DNA of 64,000 nt from Bradyrhizobium japonicum USDA 6 (GCF_000284375.1 NC_017249.1:1962001-2026000), one strand, 5' to 3'; numbered from the stretch's first letter, positions 1 through 8,805 are shown. Numbers and translations are program-made. Notes: generated by a model from the sequence alone, not told the origin.

Positions 1-1
1 G

Positions 2-1726
2 GCCGACGAGAAGAAGCTGCCGCAGCTTCAGATCATCCTGCGCGAGCTGGAGGAGCTGAAGATCCCGCGTTTCCTGTTCCTCAACAAGATCGACCGCGCC
101 AACAAGCGCATCCGCGAGACGCTGGCGACACTGCAGCCCGCCTCGCGCGTGCCGTTGGTGCTGCGCCAGATCCCGATCTGGAAGGGCGAGCTGATCGAGG
201 GCTTCGTCGATCTCGCGCTGGAACGTGCGTTCATCTACCGCGAGCACAAGGCCTCCGAGGTGGTCGCGCTCGAAGGCGGAGATCTCGATCGCGAGAAGGA
301 GGCCCGCTTCTCGATGCTGGAGAAGCTCGCCGATCACGACGACGCGCTGATGGAGCAACTGCTCGAGGACATCCAGCCGCCGCGCGATGCGGTGTTCGAC
401 GATCTCGCCCGCGAATTGCGCGAGGGGCAGATCTGCCCCGTGCTGCTGGGTGCCGCCGCGCGCGAAAACGGCGTGCTGCGCCTGATGAAGGCCCTGCGCC
501 ACGAGGCGCCCGGCATCGAGGAGACTGCAAGGCGTCTCGGCGTGCCGGCCGGCAAGGAGGCGCTCGGCTACGTCTTCAAGACGCTGCATTCGCAGCATGG
601 TGGAAAGCTGTCGCTGACGCGATTGCTCGCCGGCCATCTCGACGACGGAGCCACGCTGCAATCCGCCTCCGGCGGGAGCGGCCGCATCTCAGGCATCCTC
701 GCCGTCAACGGCGCCTACGATACCAAGCGTGCCGCGGCCGATGCCGGCGACACGGTTGCGCTCGCCAAGGTCGACCCGATCAAGACGGGCGACACGGTCT
801 CGAGCGGCAAGTCCCCGCCGGCCGCGCTGTTCGCCCCGGAGCCGACGCCGCCGGTGCTCGCGATCTCGGTCGCCGCCACCGACCGCAAGGACGACGTCAA
901 GCTCGGCCAGGCCCTTGCCCGGCTGCACGAGGAGGATCCTTCGCTCGGCATTGTGATGAACGCCCAGACCCACGACACCGTGCTGTGGGGGCAGGGCGAG
1001 ATGCATCTGCGCGTTGCGAGCGAGCGGCTGCGCGACCGCTTCGGCGTCAAGATCACCTCGCATCCACCCGCGATCGGCTACCAGGAGACCATCCGCAAGC
1101 CGATCGTCCAGCGCGGCCGGCACAAGAAGCAGTCCGGTGGCCACGGGCAGTTCGGCGACGTCGTGCTCGACATCAAGCCGCTGCCGCGCGGCGAGGGGTT
1201 CAAGTTCGCCGAAAAGGTCGTGGGCGGCGCGGTGCCGCGCAACTATATCGGCGCGGTGGAAGAGGGCGTCGTCGACGGACTGACGCGCGGCCCGCTCGGT
1301 TTCCCCGTCACCGATGTGCAGGTGACGCTCACCGACGGCTCCTATCACAGCGTCGACTCCTCCGACCTCGCCTTCCGCACGGCGGCGCGGGTCGGACTTA
1401 ATGAAGGCCTGCCGCAATGCCAGTCGGTCCTGCTGGAGCCGATTCACGTGGTCGAGATCGTCTGCCCGACCGACGCCACCGCCAAGATCAACGCGATCCT
1501 GTCGGCACGGCGCGGCCAGATCCTCGGCTTCGACACCCGGGACGGCTGGAGCGGATGGGACTGCGTCCGCGCCATGATGCCGGAGGCGGAGATCGGCGAG
1601 CTCATCGTCGAGCTGCGTTCGGCCACGGCTGGAGCCGGCAGCTTCACCCGTCAGTTCGACCACATGGCCGAGGTGACCGGCCGCGCCGCCGACCAGATCA
1701 TCGCCGCGCATCAGCACGCGGCGTGA
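2..1726 (+). CDS. Elongation factor G-like GTPase (5' end outside window)
   Basis: The reading frame is open from base 2 to TGA at 1724-1726, giving 574 residues of a protein that begins upstream. The first residues contain NKID, the G4 guanine-recognition motif of translational GTPases. Later parts match EF-G domains II to V, including SGGHGQFGDVVLDI of domain IV. In this family the protein binds the ribosome and drives translocation or recycling. Alphaproteobacteria often carry a second, diverged EF-G (EF-G-like/FusA2), and no str-operon neighbours (rpsL, rpsG, tuf) follow here, so I favour the paralogue over canonical fusA. The GTPase G1 to G3 motifs lie outside the window and cannot be checked. 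Confidence 0.9.
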   Translation, partial: ADEKKLPQLQIILRELEELKIPRFLFLNKIDRANKRIRETLATLQPASRVPLVLRQIPIWKGELIEGFVDLALERAFIYREHKASEVVALEGGDLDREKEARFSMLEKLADHDDALMEQLLEDIQPPRDAVFDDLARELREGQICPVLLGAAARENGVLRLMKALRHEAPGIEETARRLGVPAGKEALGYVFKTLHSQHGGKLSLTRLLAGHLDDGATLQSASGGSGRISGILAVNGAYDTKRAAADAGDTVALAKVDPIKTGDTVSSGKSPPAALFAPEPTPPVLAISVAATDRKDDVKLGQALARLHEEDPSLGIVMNAQTHDTVLWGQGEMHLRVASERLRDRFGVKITSHPPAIGYQETIRKPIVQRGRHKKQSGGHGQFGDVVLDIKPLPRGEGFKFAEKVVGGAVPRNYIGAVEEGVVDGLTRGPLGFPVTDVQVTLTDGSYHSVDSSDLAFRTAARVGLNEGLPQCQSVLLEPIHVVEIVCPTDATAKINAILSARRGQILGFDTRDGWSGWDCVRAMMPEAEIGELIVELRSATAGAGSFTRQFDHMAEVTGRAADQIIAAHQHAA

Positions 1727-1756
1727 TCGGGTTCGTGCGGTAAGGAGTGCACTGCT

Positions 1757-1789
1757 TTCTCCTCTCCTCGCCCTTGCGGGAGAGGAGAA
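1757..1789. repeat. Short inverted repeat (10-bp stem)
   Basis: TTCTCCTCTC at 1757-1766 pairs with GAGAGGAGAA at 1780-1789 across a 13-nt loop. It lies just after the EF-G-like gene and could act as a terminator hairpin, although no U-run follows. The CTCTCC...GGAGAG pattern recurs elsewhere in the window as part of intergenic repeats. Confidence 0.5.
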
Positions 1790-1811
1790 GCAAGGCCGCG
1801 CTCTTTCCACG

Positions 1812-1891
1812 CGTCATTGCGAGCGTAGCGAAGCAATCCAGAGTCTTTCCGCGGAGGGATTCTGGATTGCTTCGCTGCGCTCGCAATGACG
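1812..1891. repeat. Palindromic intergenic repeat (CGTCATTGCGAG family)
   Basis: A 31-bp arm at 1812-1842 is repeated in inverted orientation at 1861-1891 with one mismatch, separated by an 18-bp spacer. This type of repeat (CGTCATTGCGAGCG...AAGCAATCC) is recalled as abundant between genes of Bradyrhizobium and relatives. It should form a long hairpin in RNA or a cruciform in DNA. No coding capacity is apparent. Confidence 0.8.
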
Positions 1892-1917
1892 GAGGAGGCG
1901 CTTGCGTTTGCTTGGAG

Positions 1918-1936
1918 ATGATGTATTTTACATCAT
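1918..1936. promoter_or_regulatory. Candidate operator: 8-bp dyad with 3-nt spacer
   Basis: ATGATGTA at 1918-1925 and TACATCAT at 1929-1936 form a perfect inverted repeat around TTT. It sits about 50 bp upstream of the XRE regulator start in an AT-richer patch. A small XRE regulator normally binds such a dyad as a dimer, so this is a good candidate for an autoregulatory site controlling the regulator and the SulP transporter. Binding is inference. Confidence 0.5.
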
Positions 1937-1984
1937 TGTGCATGCTCCAGATATCACTTATAAGATCTGATACGTGAGGCCACG

Positions 1985-2257
1985 GTGATCACGTCGTTCC
2001 AGATGCGGGCAGCCCGCGCGCTGCTTGGCATTGACCAGAAAGCCCTGGCCGAGCTCGCCGGCGTTTCGCTGCCGACCATCCAGCGGATGGAGGCCAGCAC
2101 CGGCAATGTGCGCGGCGTGGTCGAGACCTTGATCAAGGTGGTCGAGGCGTTCGACCGGGCCGGCGTCGAGCTGATCGGCGAGCAGGCCCGCAGCGACAGC
2201 GGCGGGCGGGGCGTTCGCCTGAAGGAGCCGGGACCGCCGCGCCGCGTGGGAGCATGA
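1985..2257 (+). CDS. Small XRE-family (Cro/CI-type HTH) transcriptional regulator
   Basis: This 90-residue protein is almost entirely one helix-turn-helix domain: residues 7-40 read as RAARALLGIDQKALAELAG followed by VSLPTIQRME, the usual XRE helices 1 to 3. The GTG start at 1985 is preceded by GAGG with 5-nt spacing; an ATG at 2003 is an alternative. It probably binds DNA as a dimer, and the 1918-1936 dyad is a candidate site. It lies about 100 bp upstream of, and codirectional with, the SulP transporter, so it may control that gene. The tail after residue 70 is basic and probably disordered. Confidence 0.85.
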   Translation: MITSFQMRAARALLGIDQKALAELAGVSLPTIQRMEASTGNVRGVVETLIKVVEAFDRAGVELIGEQARSDSGGRGVRLKEPGPPRRVGA

Positions 2258-2353
2258 TCGCGTTGATCGTGCTCGGGATGAGCTAGCGCATCGTCGCACG
2301 CGCGCACTGCACGATGCACCGGAGCATTGTGGGCAGCGGAGCACTCTGCGGAA

Positions 2354-4108
2354 ATGAGCATCACAGGCGAACACGCAGGCAAGCTGCATCAGCTGCGTCG
2401 ACCGACCTTTGCCGAACTCTACCTCCCCAAGCTCGTCACCGTCTGGCGCGAAGGCTACGGCCTCGCGGATGTCCGCGCCGATGTGTTCGCGGGCCTGACG
2501 GTTGCCATCGTCGCGCTGCCGCTGTCGATGGCGATCGCAATCGCCTCGGGCGTGACGCCGGACCGCGGGCTCTACACCGCCGTCGTCGGCGGCTTCATCG
2601 TGTCGCTGCTCGGCGGCAGTCGCTTCCAGATCGGCGGGCCCGCCGGCGCCTTCATCGTGCTGGTCGCGGTCACCGCGGAGCGGCACGGCGTCGAGGGAGT
2701 CATCCTCGCCACCCTGATGGCGGGCATGGTCCTGATCGCCGCGGGCCTGTTGCGGATCGGCACCTACATCAAGTTCATTCCCTACCCCGTCACGGTCGGC
2801 TTCACCGCGGGCATCGCCGTGATCATCTTCGCCAGCCAGCTCCGCGATCTCGGTGGGATCGCGCTGGCCGGGAAAGAGCCCAGCGAATTCGTGCCGAAAC
2901 TCGTTGCGCTCGCCGCAGGCTTGCACACGATCAATCCCTCTGCCGTCGCGGTCGCGATCGTCAGCATTGCCGTCATCGCCGGCCTGCGGCGCTGGCAGCC
3001 GTCCTGGCCCGGCATCCTGATCGCAGTCGTGCTCGCCGCGGTGGCGACTGCCGTGCTGTCGCTGCCGATCGAAACCATCGGCAGCCGGTTCGGCGGCATT
3101 CCGCGCGAATTGCCGTCGCCGGTGCTGCCTGCGTTCTCGCTTGCGAAGGCGACGGCCGTGCTGCCGGATGCGATCTCGTTCGCGCTGCTGGCCGCGATCG
3201 AATCGCTGCTGTCGGCGGTGGTGGCCGACGGCATGACCGGTCGCCGTCACCGCTCCAATTGCGAGCTGGTGGCGCAAGGCGCGGCCAACATCGGTTCGGC
3301 GCTGTTCGGCGGCATCTGCGTCACCGGCCTGATCGCGCGCACCGCCACCAACATCCGCGCCGGCGCGCGCGGGCCGCTCGCGGGCATGCTGCACTCGGTC
3401 TTCCTGCTGCTGTTCATGCTGATCGCGGCGCCGCTCGCGAGCTACATCCCGCTGGCCGCGCTCGCCGCCGTGCTCGTCGTCGTCGCCTGGACCATGGCGG
3501 AGAAGCACGAATTCGCGACGCTCTTGCGCTCGTCCTGGGGCGATGCCGTCGTGCTGCTCGCCACCTTCGGGCTCACCATCTTCCGCGACCTGACCGAAGG
3601 CATCCTGGTCGGCTTTGCGCTCGGCGCGGTGCTGTTCATCCACCGCATGGCGGAGATGACGGGCATCGAGGAGCGCTCCCCGCTGGTGGCCGCCGATCGT
3701 CCCGATGACGGCAATGGCGAGCGCGTGCCTTACGATCCCGCGCTCGCCATCGATCGCGACGTGCTGGTCTATCGCATCACCGGCGCGTTCTTCTTCGGTG
3801 CCGCCTCGGCCATCGGAAACGTGCTCGACGGCATCGCCGAGCAACGCAAGGGTCTTGTCGTCGATTTCGCCGCGGTGCCGTTCCTGGATTCGACGGCCGC
3901 CAACGTGCTCGGCCGCCTCGCCGCCAAGGCGCACCGCCAGGGCATCCGGCTGTTCATCACGGGGGCGTCGCCCGCGGTTCGCCGCGCGCTGCTCACCCAC
4001 GGCGTGACGCCGCCCCGCGCGCGCTATCGCACGACGATCGAGCGCGCGGTCGCCGACATCAAGGGCGGCGCGGCTCTGTCCGTGGCCGATGACACGGCCG
4101 CGATCTGA
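2354..4108 (+). CDS. SulP-family inorganic anion transporter with STAS domain
   Basis: This 584-residue inner-membrane protein has the SulP layout: a short cytoplasmic N-terminus, many hydrophobic spans from about residue 30 to 430, then a cytoplasmic STAS domain at about 460-560 ending in VDFAAVPFLDSTAANVLG. The segment PDRGLYTAVVGGF is typical of the first transport motif. Family members move sulfate, bicarbonate or other anions with Na+ or H+; the substrate here cannot be read from sequence. I chose ATG 2354. A TTG at 2327 would add nine residues, but ATG fits the family N-terminus better. The XRE gene just upstream may regulate it. Confidence 0.9.
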   Translation: MSITGEHAGKLHQLRRPTFAELYLPKLVTVWREGYGLADVRADVFAGLTVAIVALPLSMAIAIASGVTPDRGLYTAVVGGFIVSLLGGSRFQIGGPAGAFIVLVAVTAERHGVEGVILATLMAGMVLIAAGLLRIGTYIKFIPYPVTVGFTAGIAVIIFASQLRDLGGIALAGKEPSEFVPKLVALAAGLHTINPSAVAVAIVSIAVIAGLRRWQPSWPGILIAVVLAAVATAVLSLPIETIGSRFGGIPRELPSPVLPAFSLAKATAVLPDAISFALLAAIESLLSAVVADGMTGRRHRSNCELVAQGAANIGSALFGGICVTGLIARTATNIRAGARGPLAGMLHSVFLLLFMLIAAPLASYIPLAALAAVLVVVAWTMAEKHEFATLLRSSWGDAVVLLATFGLTIFRDLTEGILVGFALGAVLFIHRMAEMTGIEERSPLVAADRPDDGNGERVPYDPALAIDRDVLVYRITGAFFFGAASAIGNVLDGIAEQRKGLVVDFAAVPFLDSTAANVLGRLAAKAHRQGIRLFITGASPAVRRALLTHGVTPPRARYRTTIERAVADIKGGAALSVADDTAAI

Positions 4109-4162
4109 CGGCAGCGCACTTCTCAAGCCGGCTGATTTGATCGACACTGCCATGTCACGGCG

Positions 4163-4819
4163 GTGGTGCAGGGAATGCTGGATTCGCGTCGCAATATCGC
4201 GCTGGCCTGCGCGCTCAGCATGCTGGCGGGCTATGTCGACGGCATCGGCTTCCTGCATCTCGGCGGCCTGTTCGTCTCGTTCATGAGCGGCAACTCCACG
4301 CGTCTCGGCGTCAGCCTTGCGGAAGCGCAATGGTGGCAGGTCGCCAGCGCCCTCGGCCTGATCGCGCTGTTCGTGGCCGGTGCCGCGGCCGGCAGCCTCG
4401 TCGTGCTCGGCGGCGGGGCCGAGCGGCAGCCCTGGCTGCTTCTCATTGAAACCGGGCTGCTTGCGGGGGCCGGACTTTGCCATGCCTACGGCCTGTCGAA
4501 CCTCGCGATCGCGGCCATCGTGCTCGCGATGGGCCTGGAGAACGCCGTGTTCCAGATCGATGGTGGCGCGGGCCTCGGCCTCACCTATGTCACGGGCGCG
4601 CTGGTCAAGGTCGGCCAGTTCCTCGCGGTGAGCCTCACCGGCGGGCCGCGTTGGAATTGGGCGCCGAACCTGCTGTTGTGGGCGGCGCTCGTTGCGGGTT
4701 CGGCGGGCGGGGCGCTCGGCTATGCCCGGATCAACCTCGCCGCGATCTGGCTCGCCGCTGCCGCGGCGCTGGCTTTGGCTGCGATCGTGGCTGCGGCGAT
4801 GCGACGGCCGCGCGCTTGA
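4163..4819 (+). CDS. DUF1275 (YoaK-type) integral membrane protein
   Basis: This protein of about 218 residues has six or so hydrophobic segments. The N-terminal motif LAGYVDGIGFLHLGGLFVSF followed by SGNSTR is the hallmark of DUF1275/YoaK. The biochemical role of the family is not established. It ends about 50 bp before aroE on the same strand. The start is uncertain: GTG 4163 or ATG 4175, in the same frame, with GGTGG before the ATG. Confidence 0.85.
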   Translation: MVQGMLDSRRNIALACALSMLAGYVDGIGFLHLGGLFVSFMSGNSTRLGVSLAEAQWWQVASALGLIALFVAGAAAGSLVVLGGGAERQPWLLLIETGLLAGAGLCHAYGLSNLAIAAIVLAMGLENAVFQIDGGAGLGLTYVTGALVKVGQFLAVSLTGGPRWNWAPNLLLWAALVAGSAGGALGYARINLAAIWLAAAAALALAAIVAAAMRRPRA

Positions 4820-4871
4820 CAGAGCCGGCGGGACGCGAAATGGATCGCCTCGAACACGACCCGAGGGAAAG

Positions 4872-5711
4872 ATGACCGCGTCCAGGACTCCCGCAGCCTG
4901 TTTGATCGGATGGCCGGCTGCGCATTCGCGCTCGCCGCTGATCCATCGCTACTGGCTGCGCACGCTCGGGATCGAGGGAGGTTACGTCATCGAGGCGGTC
5001 CCGCCCGAGGATCTGCGCGACTTCGTGCTGCGGCTGTCGCTGCGCGGCTTCGTCGGCGCCAACGTCACCATCCCGCACAAGGAAGACGTGCTGGCACTGT
5101 CCACGCCCGATGCGCGCGCCAGGGCCGTCGGCGCTGCGAACACGCTGTGGTTTGCCGACGGCGAGCTGCGCTCGACCAATACCGATGTCGAAGGCTTCAT
5201 CGGCAATCTCGATGCCGAAGCGGCCGGTTGGGACAGGGCGGAAGAGGCATTGGTGCTCGGAGCCGGCGGTTCCTCGCGTGCGGTCGTGTTCGGCCTGCTC
5301 GAACGCGGCATCAAGCGCATCCACCTCGCCAACCGCACGGTCGCGCGCGCCGAGGCGCTGGCAAGGCAGTTCGGGCCGAACGTGCATCCGCTTCCCTGGG
5401 ACGGCATCAACGACGTGCTGCCGCGCGCGAGACTTCTCGTCAACACGACCTCGCTCGGCATGCATGGCCAGCCTTCACTCGATGTCGACGTGGCGCGCCT
5501 GCCGGACGGAGCGGTCGTCGCCGACCTCGTCTACGTTCCCCTGGTGACGCCGCTGCTGGCGGCTGCGATAGCGCGCGGCCTGAACACCGCCGACGGTCTC
5601 GGCATGCTGCTGCACCAGGCGGTGCGTGGCTTCGAGCTGTGGTTCGGCCAAAGGCCTGAGGTCACGGCCGAGCTGCGTGCGCTGGTCGAGGCCGATCTCA
5701 CAAAGACTTGA
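4872..5711 (+). CDS. aroE: Shikimate dehydrogenase
   Basis: A 279-residue protein that reduces 3-dehydroshikimate to shikimate with NADPH in the cytoplasmic aromatic amino acid pathway. The N-terminal shikimate-binding SRSPLIH is present, as are the catalytic Lys in NVTIPHK and the Asp in NTDVEGF. The Rossmann loop GAGGSSRA is followed by NRT, and the C-terminus has NTTSLGM and DGLGMLLHQA. Length matches the family. The ATG at 4872 follows GAGGGAAAG; the longer open frame from 4692 overlaps the previous gene and is not used. In Rhizobiales aroE often sits near coaE-dnaQ, which are not seen here. Confidence 0.95.
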   Translation: MTASRTPAACLIGWPAAHSRSPLIHRYWLRTLGIEGGYVIEAVPPEDLRDFVLRLSLRGFVGANVTIPHKEDVLALSTPDARARAVGAANTLWFADGELRSTNTDVEGFIGNLDAEAAGWDRAEEALVLGAGGSSRAVVFGLLERGIKRIHLANRTVARAEALARQFGPNVHPLPWDGINDVLPRARLLVNTTSLGMHGQPSLDVDVARLPDGAVVADLVYVPLVTPLLAAAIARGLNTADGLGMLLHQAVRGFELWFGQRPEVTAELRALVEADLTKT

Positions 5712-5736
5712 AAGAGTAACGGCGAATAGCACCCCA

Positions 5737-5773
5737 TCTCCGGAGTTCTATCCCCGTGGGGACAATCCGGAGA
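5737..5773 (+). promoter_or_regulatory. Hairpin that buries the ribosome-binding site of the next gene
   Basis: TCTCCGGA at 5737-5744 is the exact complement of TCCGGAGA at 5766-5773, with a second hairpin TCCCC/GGGGA at 5751-5762 nested inside. The GGAG of the distal arm is the only plausible Shine-Dalgarno sequence for ATG 5779. In RNA it would be paired, so this looks like a translation-control hairpin (thermometer-like or protein-responsive). That function is inference from base pairing alone. Confidence 0.45.
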
Positions 5774-5778
5774 CCGTC

Positions 5779-6405
5779 ATGCCTCTTCAACGTGCAACTT
5801 TCACACGTCCGCTTATCGCCGTTGCGATGGTGGCCGCTTCCACCCTCTATGCCGTCGCGCAGAGGGCGCCGGTGCCGACGCGCGTGCGCGGCACGATCGA
5901 GAGCGTCAATGGCGACACCATGCAGGTCAAATCGCGCAACGGCGAGGACGTCAAGCTTCGCATCGCCCCTGACGTGAACGTGTCGGGCGTTACCAAAATT
6001 TCACTCGCCGACATCAAGGTCGGCTCGTTCGTCGGCGCCACCACGGTGCCGGGTCCGGACGGCGGCCAGAACGCGGTCGAGGTCCACGTGTTTCCGGAGA
6101 GCATGCGCGGCACCGGCGAGGGCTCGCGGCCCTATGACCTCAAGCCGAACTCCACCATGACCAATGCCACGGTGTCGGAGAGCGTGGTCGGCAATGACGG
6201 CCATACGCTGCTGGTAAAGTACAAGGACGGCGAGAAGAAGGTGTTCGTCGCCGACAACACGCCGGTCGTGACCTTCGTGCCCGGCGACAAATCCGAGCTG
6301 AAGACCGGCGCAAAAGTCGTCGCCTTCATGAAGCAGCTGCCGGATGGCTCGTTCGAAACCAACCGCGTCAGTGTCGGCCGCGACGGCCTGACGCCGCCGA
6401 TGTAA
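5779..6405 (+). CDS. Secreted protein of unknown function, paralogue 1 of a tandem pair
   Basis: A 208-residue protein with an N-terminal signal peptide (hydrophobic run at about residues 10-27 ending AVAQ). The mature part starts RVRGTIESVNGDTMQVKSRN, a beta-rich pattern resembling DUF5666-like OB-fold domains, and ends GRDGLTPPM. I do not recognise a characterised homologue. The next gene, overlapping by one base at an upstream ATG, is clearly related across its whole length, so this is a tandem duplication. Role is unknown; a periplasmic location is inferred. Its RBS lies in the hairpin at 5737-5773. Confidence 0.8.
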   Translation: MPLQRATFTRPLIAVAMVAASTLYAVAQRAPVPTRVRGTIESVNGDTMQVKSRNGEDVKLRIAPDVNVSGVTKISLADIKVGSFVGATTVPGPDGGQNAVEVHVFPESMRGTGEGSRPYDLKPNSTMTNATVSESVVGNDGHTLLVKYKDGEKKVFVADNTPVVTFVPGDKSELKTGAKVVAFMKQLPDGSFETNRVSVGRDGLTPPM

Positions 6406-6419
6406 TGGGGAATCGCAAC

Positions 6420-7040
6420 ATGTCGAAATCAAGCTGGATGCCACGTCTGTTCGTGGCCGCGTTCGCCGTCACCTCCATGTTCTCCGCCTCGGCGCAGCAG
6501 TCGCCGACGGTCCGCATCCGCGGCACCATCGAGAGCGTCGACGGCAACGCGCTCGACATCAAGACGCGCGAAGGCAGTGACGTGAAGGTCCGCATGACCG
6601 ACAACGTCGCGGTCTTCGCCGTGGTGAAGACCTCACTGTCGGAGATCAAGGACGGCTCCTATATCGGCGTCACCGGCATGCCCGAGCCCGACGGCACGCA
6701 GAAAGCGATCGCCGTCCACATCTTCCCGGAAAACCAGCGCGGCGCGGCCGAAGGTTTTCGTCCCTGGGATGCGCGCGCCAACTCGACCATGACCAATGCG
6801 ACCGTGGCCCAGACGGTCAAAGGCACCGACGGCCAGAACATCACCGTCAAGTACAAGGACGGCGAGAAGAAGGTGGTGGTGCCGCCGGATACGCCGATCG
6901 TCACCTTCGTCGCCAGCGACAAATCCGAGATCAAGCCCGGCGCCAAGCTGATCATCTTCGGCGCGGCGAAGAAGGAGGACGGCTCGCTGGAAGCCAACCG
7001 GGTGAACGTCGGCAGGGATGGGATCACGCCGCCGATGTGA
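6420..7040 (+). CDS. Secreted protein of unknown function, paralogue 2 of a tandem pair
   Basis: A 206-residue protein with signal peptide (MPRLFVAAFAVTSMFSASAQ, residues 7-26) and a mature region starting VRIRGTIESVDG and ending GRDGITPPM. It aligns end to end with the preceding gene, sharing MTNATV, VKYKDGEKKV and GAK blocks. I prefer ATG 6420, preceded by GGGG, over ATG 6405, which overlaps the previous stop codon. Probably co-transcribed with its paralogue. Function is unknown; periplasmic export is inferred from the signal peptide. Confidence 0.8.
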   Translation: MSKSSWMPRLFVAAFAVTSMFSASAQQSPTVRIRGTIESVDGNALDIKTREGSDVKVRMTDNVAVFAVVKTSLSEIKDGSYIGVTGMPEPDGTQKAIAVHIFPENQRGAAEGFRPWDARANSTMTNATVAQTVKGTDGQNITVKYKDGEKKVVVPPDTPIVTFVASDKSEIKPGAKLIIFGAAKKEDGSLEANRVNVGRDGITPPM

Positions 7041-7058
7041 GGGACTGGCGCTGAACTC

Positions 7059-7148
7059 GTAGGGTGGGCAAAGGCGCACTTGCGCCGTGCCCACCACTTT
7101 CCCGCGTTTCGCGAAATTGGTGGGCACGCTTCGCTTTGCCCACCCTAC
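7059..7148. repeat. Palindromic intergenic repeat (GTAGGGTGGGCAAAG family)
   Basis: GTAGGGTGGGCAAAG at 7059-7073 is exactly inverted at 7134-7148, with inner arms GTGCCCACCA and TGGTGGGCAC. The element lies between two convergent genes. A second member of the same family occurs near 59468-59545, so it is dispersed. It may serve as a bidirectional terminator. Confidence 0.8.
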
Positions 7149-7164
7149 GGCGCCGCCGCTTTGC

Positions 7165-8301
7165 TCACACCGCAATGATGTGATCGTCGATCTCGTCGAT
7201 CCTGTTGACGCCGCACAGGCCCATGGTCGTGAGCAGCTCTTTCTGGATGATGTCGATCGCCTTGGCGACGCCGGCCTGGCCGCCGGCACCGAGGCCATGG
7301 GCGTAAGCGCGGCCGATCATGCAGGACTTTGCGCCGAGCGCGAGCGCGCGCATCACGTCCTGGCCGGAGCGGACGCCGCCGTCGAACATGATCTCCATCT
7401 GCGAGCCGACCGCGTCGACGATCTCCGGCAGCGCCTCGATCGAGGACGGCGCGCCGTCGAGCTGCCGGCCGCCATGGTTGGAGACGACCAGCGCCTGGGC
7501 GCCCGTCTTCGCGGCGAGCTCGGCGTCCTCGACGTCGAGGATGCCCTTCAGGATCAGCTTGCCCGGCCAGATGCTGCGGATCCACTCGATGTCGTTCCAG
7601 TTCAGCGAGGTGTCGAACTGCGAGTTGATCCAGGTCGACAGCGACGTGATGTCGTCGCTGACCTTCAGATGACCGGCGAGATTGCCGAAGGTGCGGCGCT
7701 TGCCCTGTAGCACGCCCGACACCCAGGCCGGCTTGGTGGCGAAATCGATCAGCTTCGACAGCGACCATTCCGGCGGCACCGTCATGCCGTTCTTGATGTC
7801 CTGGTGGCGCTGGCCGATCACCTGGAGATCGACGGTCAGCACGAGCGCGCTGCATTTCGCCGCCATCGCGCGCTGGATCAATTCCTTGATGAAGCCACGG
7901 TCCTTCATCACGTAGAGCTGGAACCAGAACGGCTTCTCGACATTGGCGGCGATGTCCTCGATCGAGCAGATCGACATCGTCGACTGCGTGAACGGGATGC
8001 CGGCGGCCTGCGCGGCGCGGCAGGCGTGAATCTCGCCGTCGCCATGCTGCATGCCCAGGAGGCCGACGGGCGCCAAGATCAACGGCATGGTCGAGGACTC
8101 GCCGAGGATCATGGTCGAGGTGTCGCGCCTGGAGACGTCGACCAGGACGCGCTGGCGGAACTTGATCGCCTGCATGTCCTCGCGGTTGGCGCGCAGCGTT
8201 TCCTCGGCATAGGAGCCGCGGTCGCAATAGTCGAAGAACGCCTTCGGCACGCGGCGCTGATGCAGCGTGCGAAGATCGTCGATACAGGTGATGTGCTTCA
8301 T
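7165..8301 (-). CDS. lldD: FMN-dependent L-lactate dehydrogenase / alpha-hydroxy acid oxidase
   Basis: A 378-residue flavoprotein that oxidises L-lactate (or another alpha-hydroxy acid) to the keto acid, feeding electrons to the respiratory chain. The N-terminus DDLRTLHQRRVPKAFFDYCD, the active-site block ALVVSNHGGRQLDGAPSS with the catalytic His, and the FMN phosphate region MFDGGVRSGQDV are all present. Length is typical. It stands alone, convergent with the secreted tandem pair. The lldD assignment over other FMN 2-hydroxyacid dehydrogenases is likely but not certain. Confidence 0.88.
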   Translation of the reverse strand: MKHITCIDDLRTLHQRRVPKAFFDYCDRGSYAEETLRANREDMQAIKFRQRVLVDVSRRDTSTMILGESSTMPLILAPVGLLGMQHGDGEIHACRAAQAAGIPFTQSTMSICSIEDIAANVEKPFWFQLYVMKDRGFIKELIQRAMAAKCSALVLTVDLQVIGQRHQDIKNGMTVPPEWSLSKLIDFATKPAWVSGVLQGKRRTFGNLAGHLKVSDDITSLSTWINSQFDTSLNWNDIEWIRSIWPGKLILKGILDVEDAELAAKTGAQALVVSNHGGRQLDGAPSSIEALPEIVDAVGSQMEIMFDGGVRSGQDVMRALALGAKSCMIGRAYAHGLGAGGQAGVAKAIDIIQKELLTTMGLCGVNRIDEIDDHIIAV

Positions 8302-8377
8302 GAACGTTTCCCCGGCCCGTCTTGCATCAGAAGTCTTGCTTCAGAGTCTTGCATCGGAAGATCGAGGGGTCATCTAG

Positions 8378-8587
<210 letters not shown>

Positions 8588-8805
8588 GGGCGGGTTCCAC
8601 CCCGTTCCGCCCTGTCGGCCGGAAATATAGTGCTAACAATAAGTTACCGGGGCGCCTTGGGCCCTGTCCCGTAATGATTAATCACATTTTTTGAAGCCAA
8701 GTTAGCCGCGAAGGCATTATAACGTCTCAGCAAATCAGGGGTGCGGGTCCCTTTCGGGCATCCCGTAGTTGTAGAGGGGTTCCTGGTTGTTGCGTGGGGG
8801 ACGAT

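Noticed and set aside
1958..4483. Very long minus-strand ORF (841 codons) opposite SulP
   Set aside because: Antisense to a clear SulP transporter; Arg/Gln/Glu/His-rich composition typical of a shadow frame in GC-rich DNA.
8644..8805. Minus-strand reading [12 protein letters not shown] before glmM, suggesting a tRNA remnant
   Set aside because: This phrase is a known artefact of translating tRNA-like sequence, but no tRNA fold with a TTCGA loop could be formed here.
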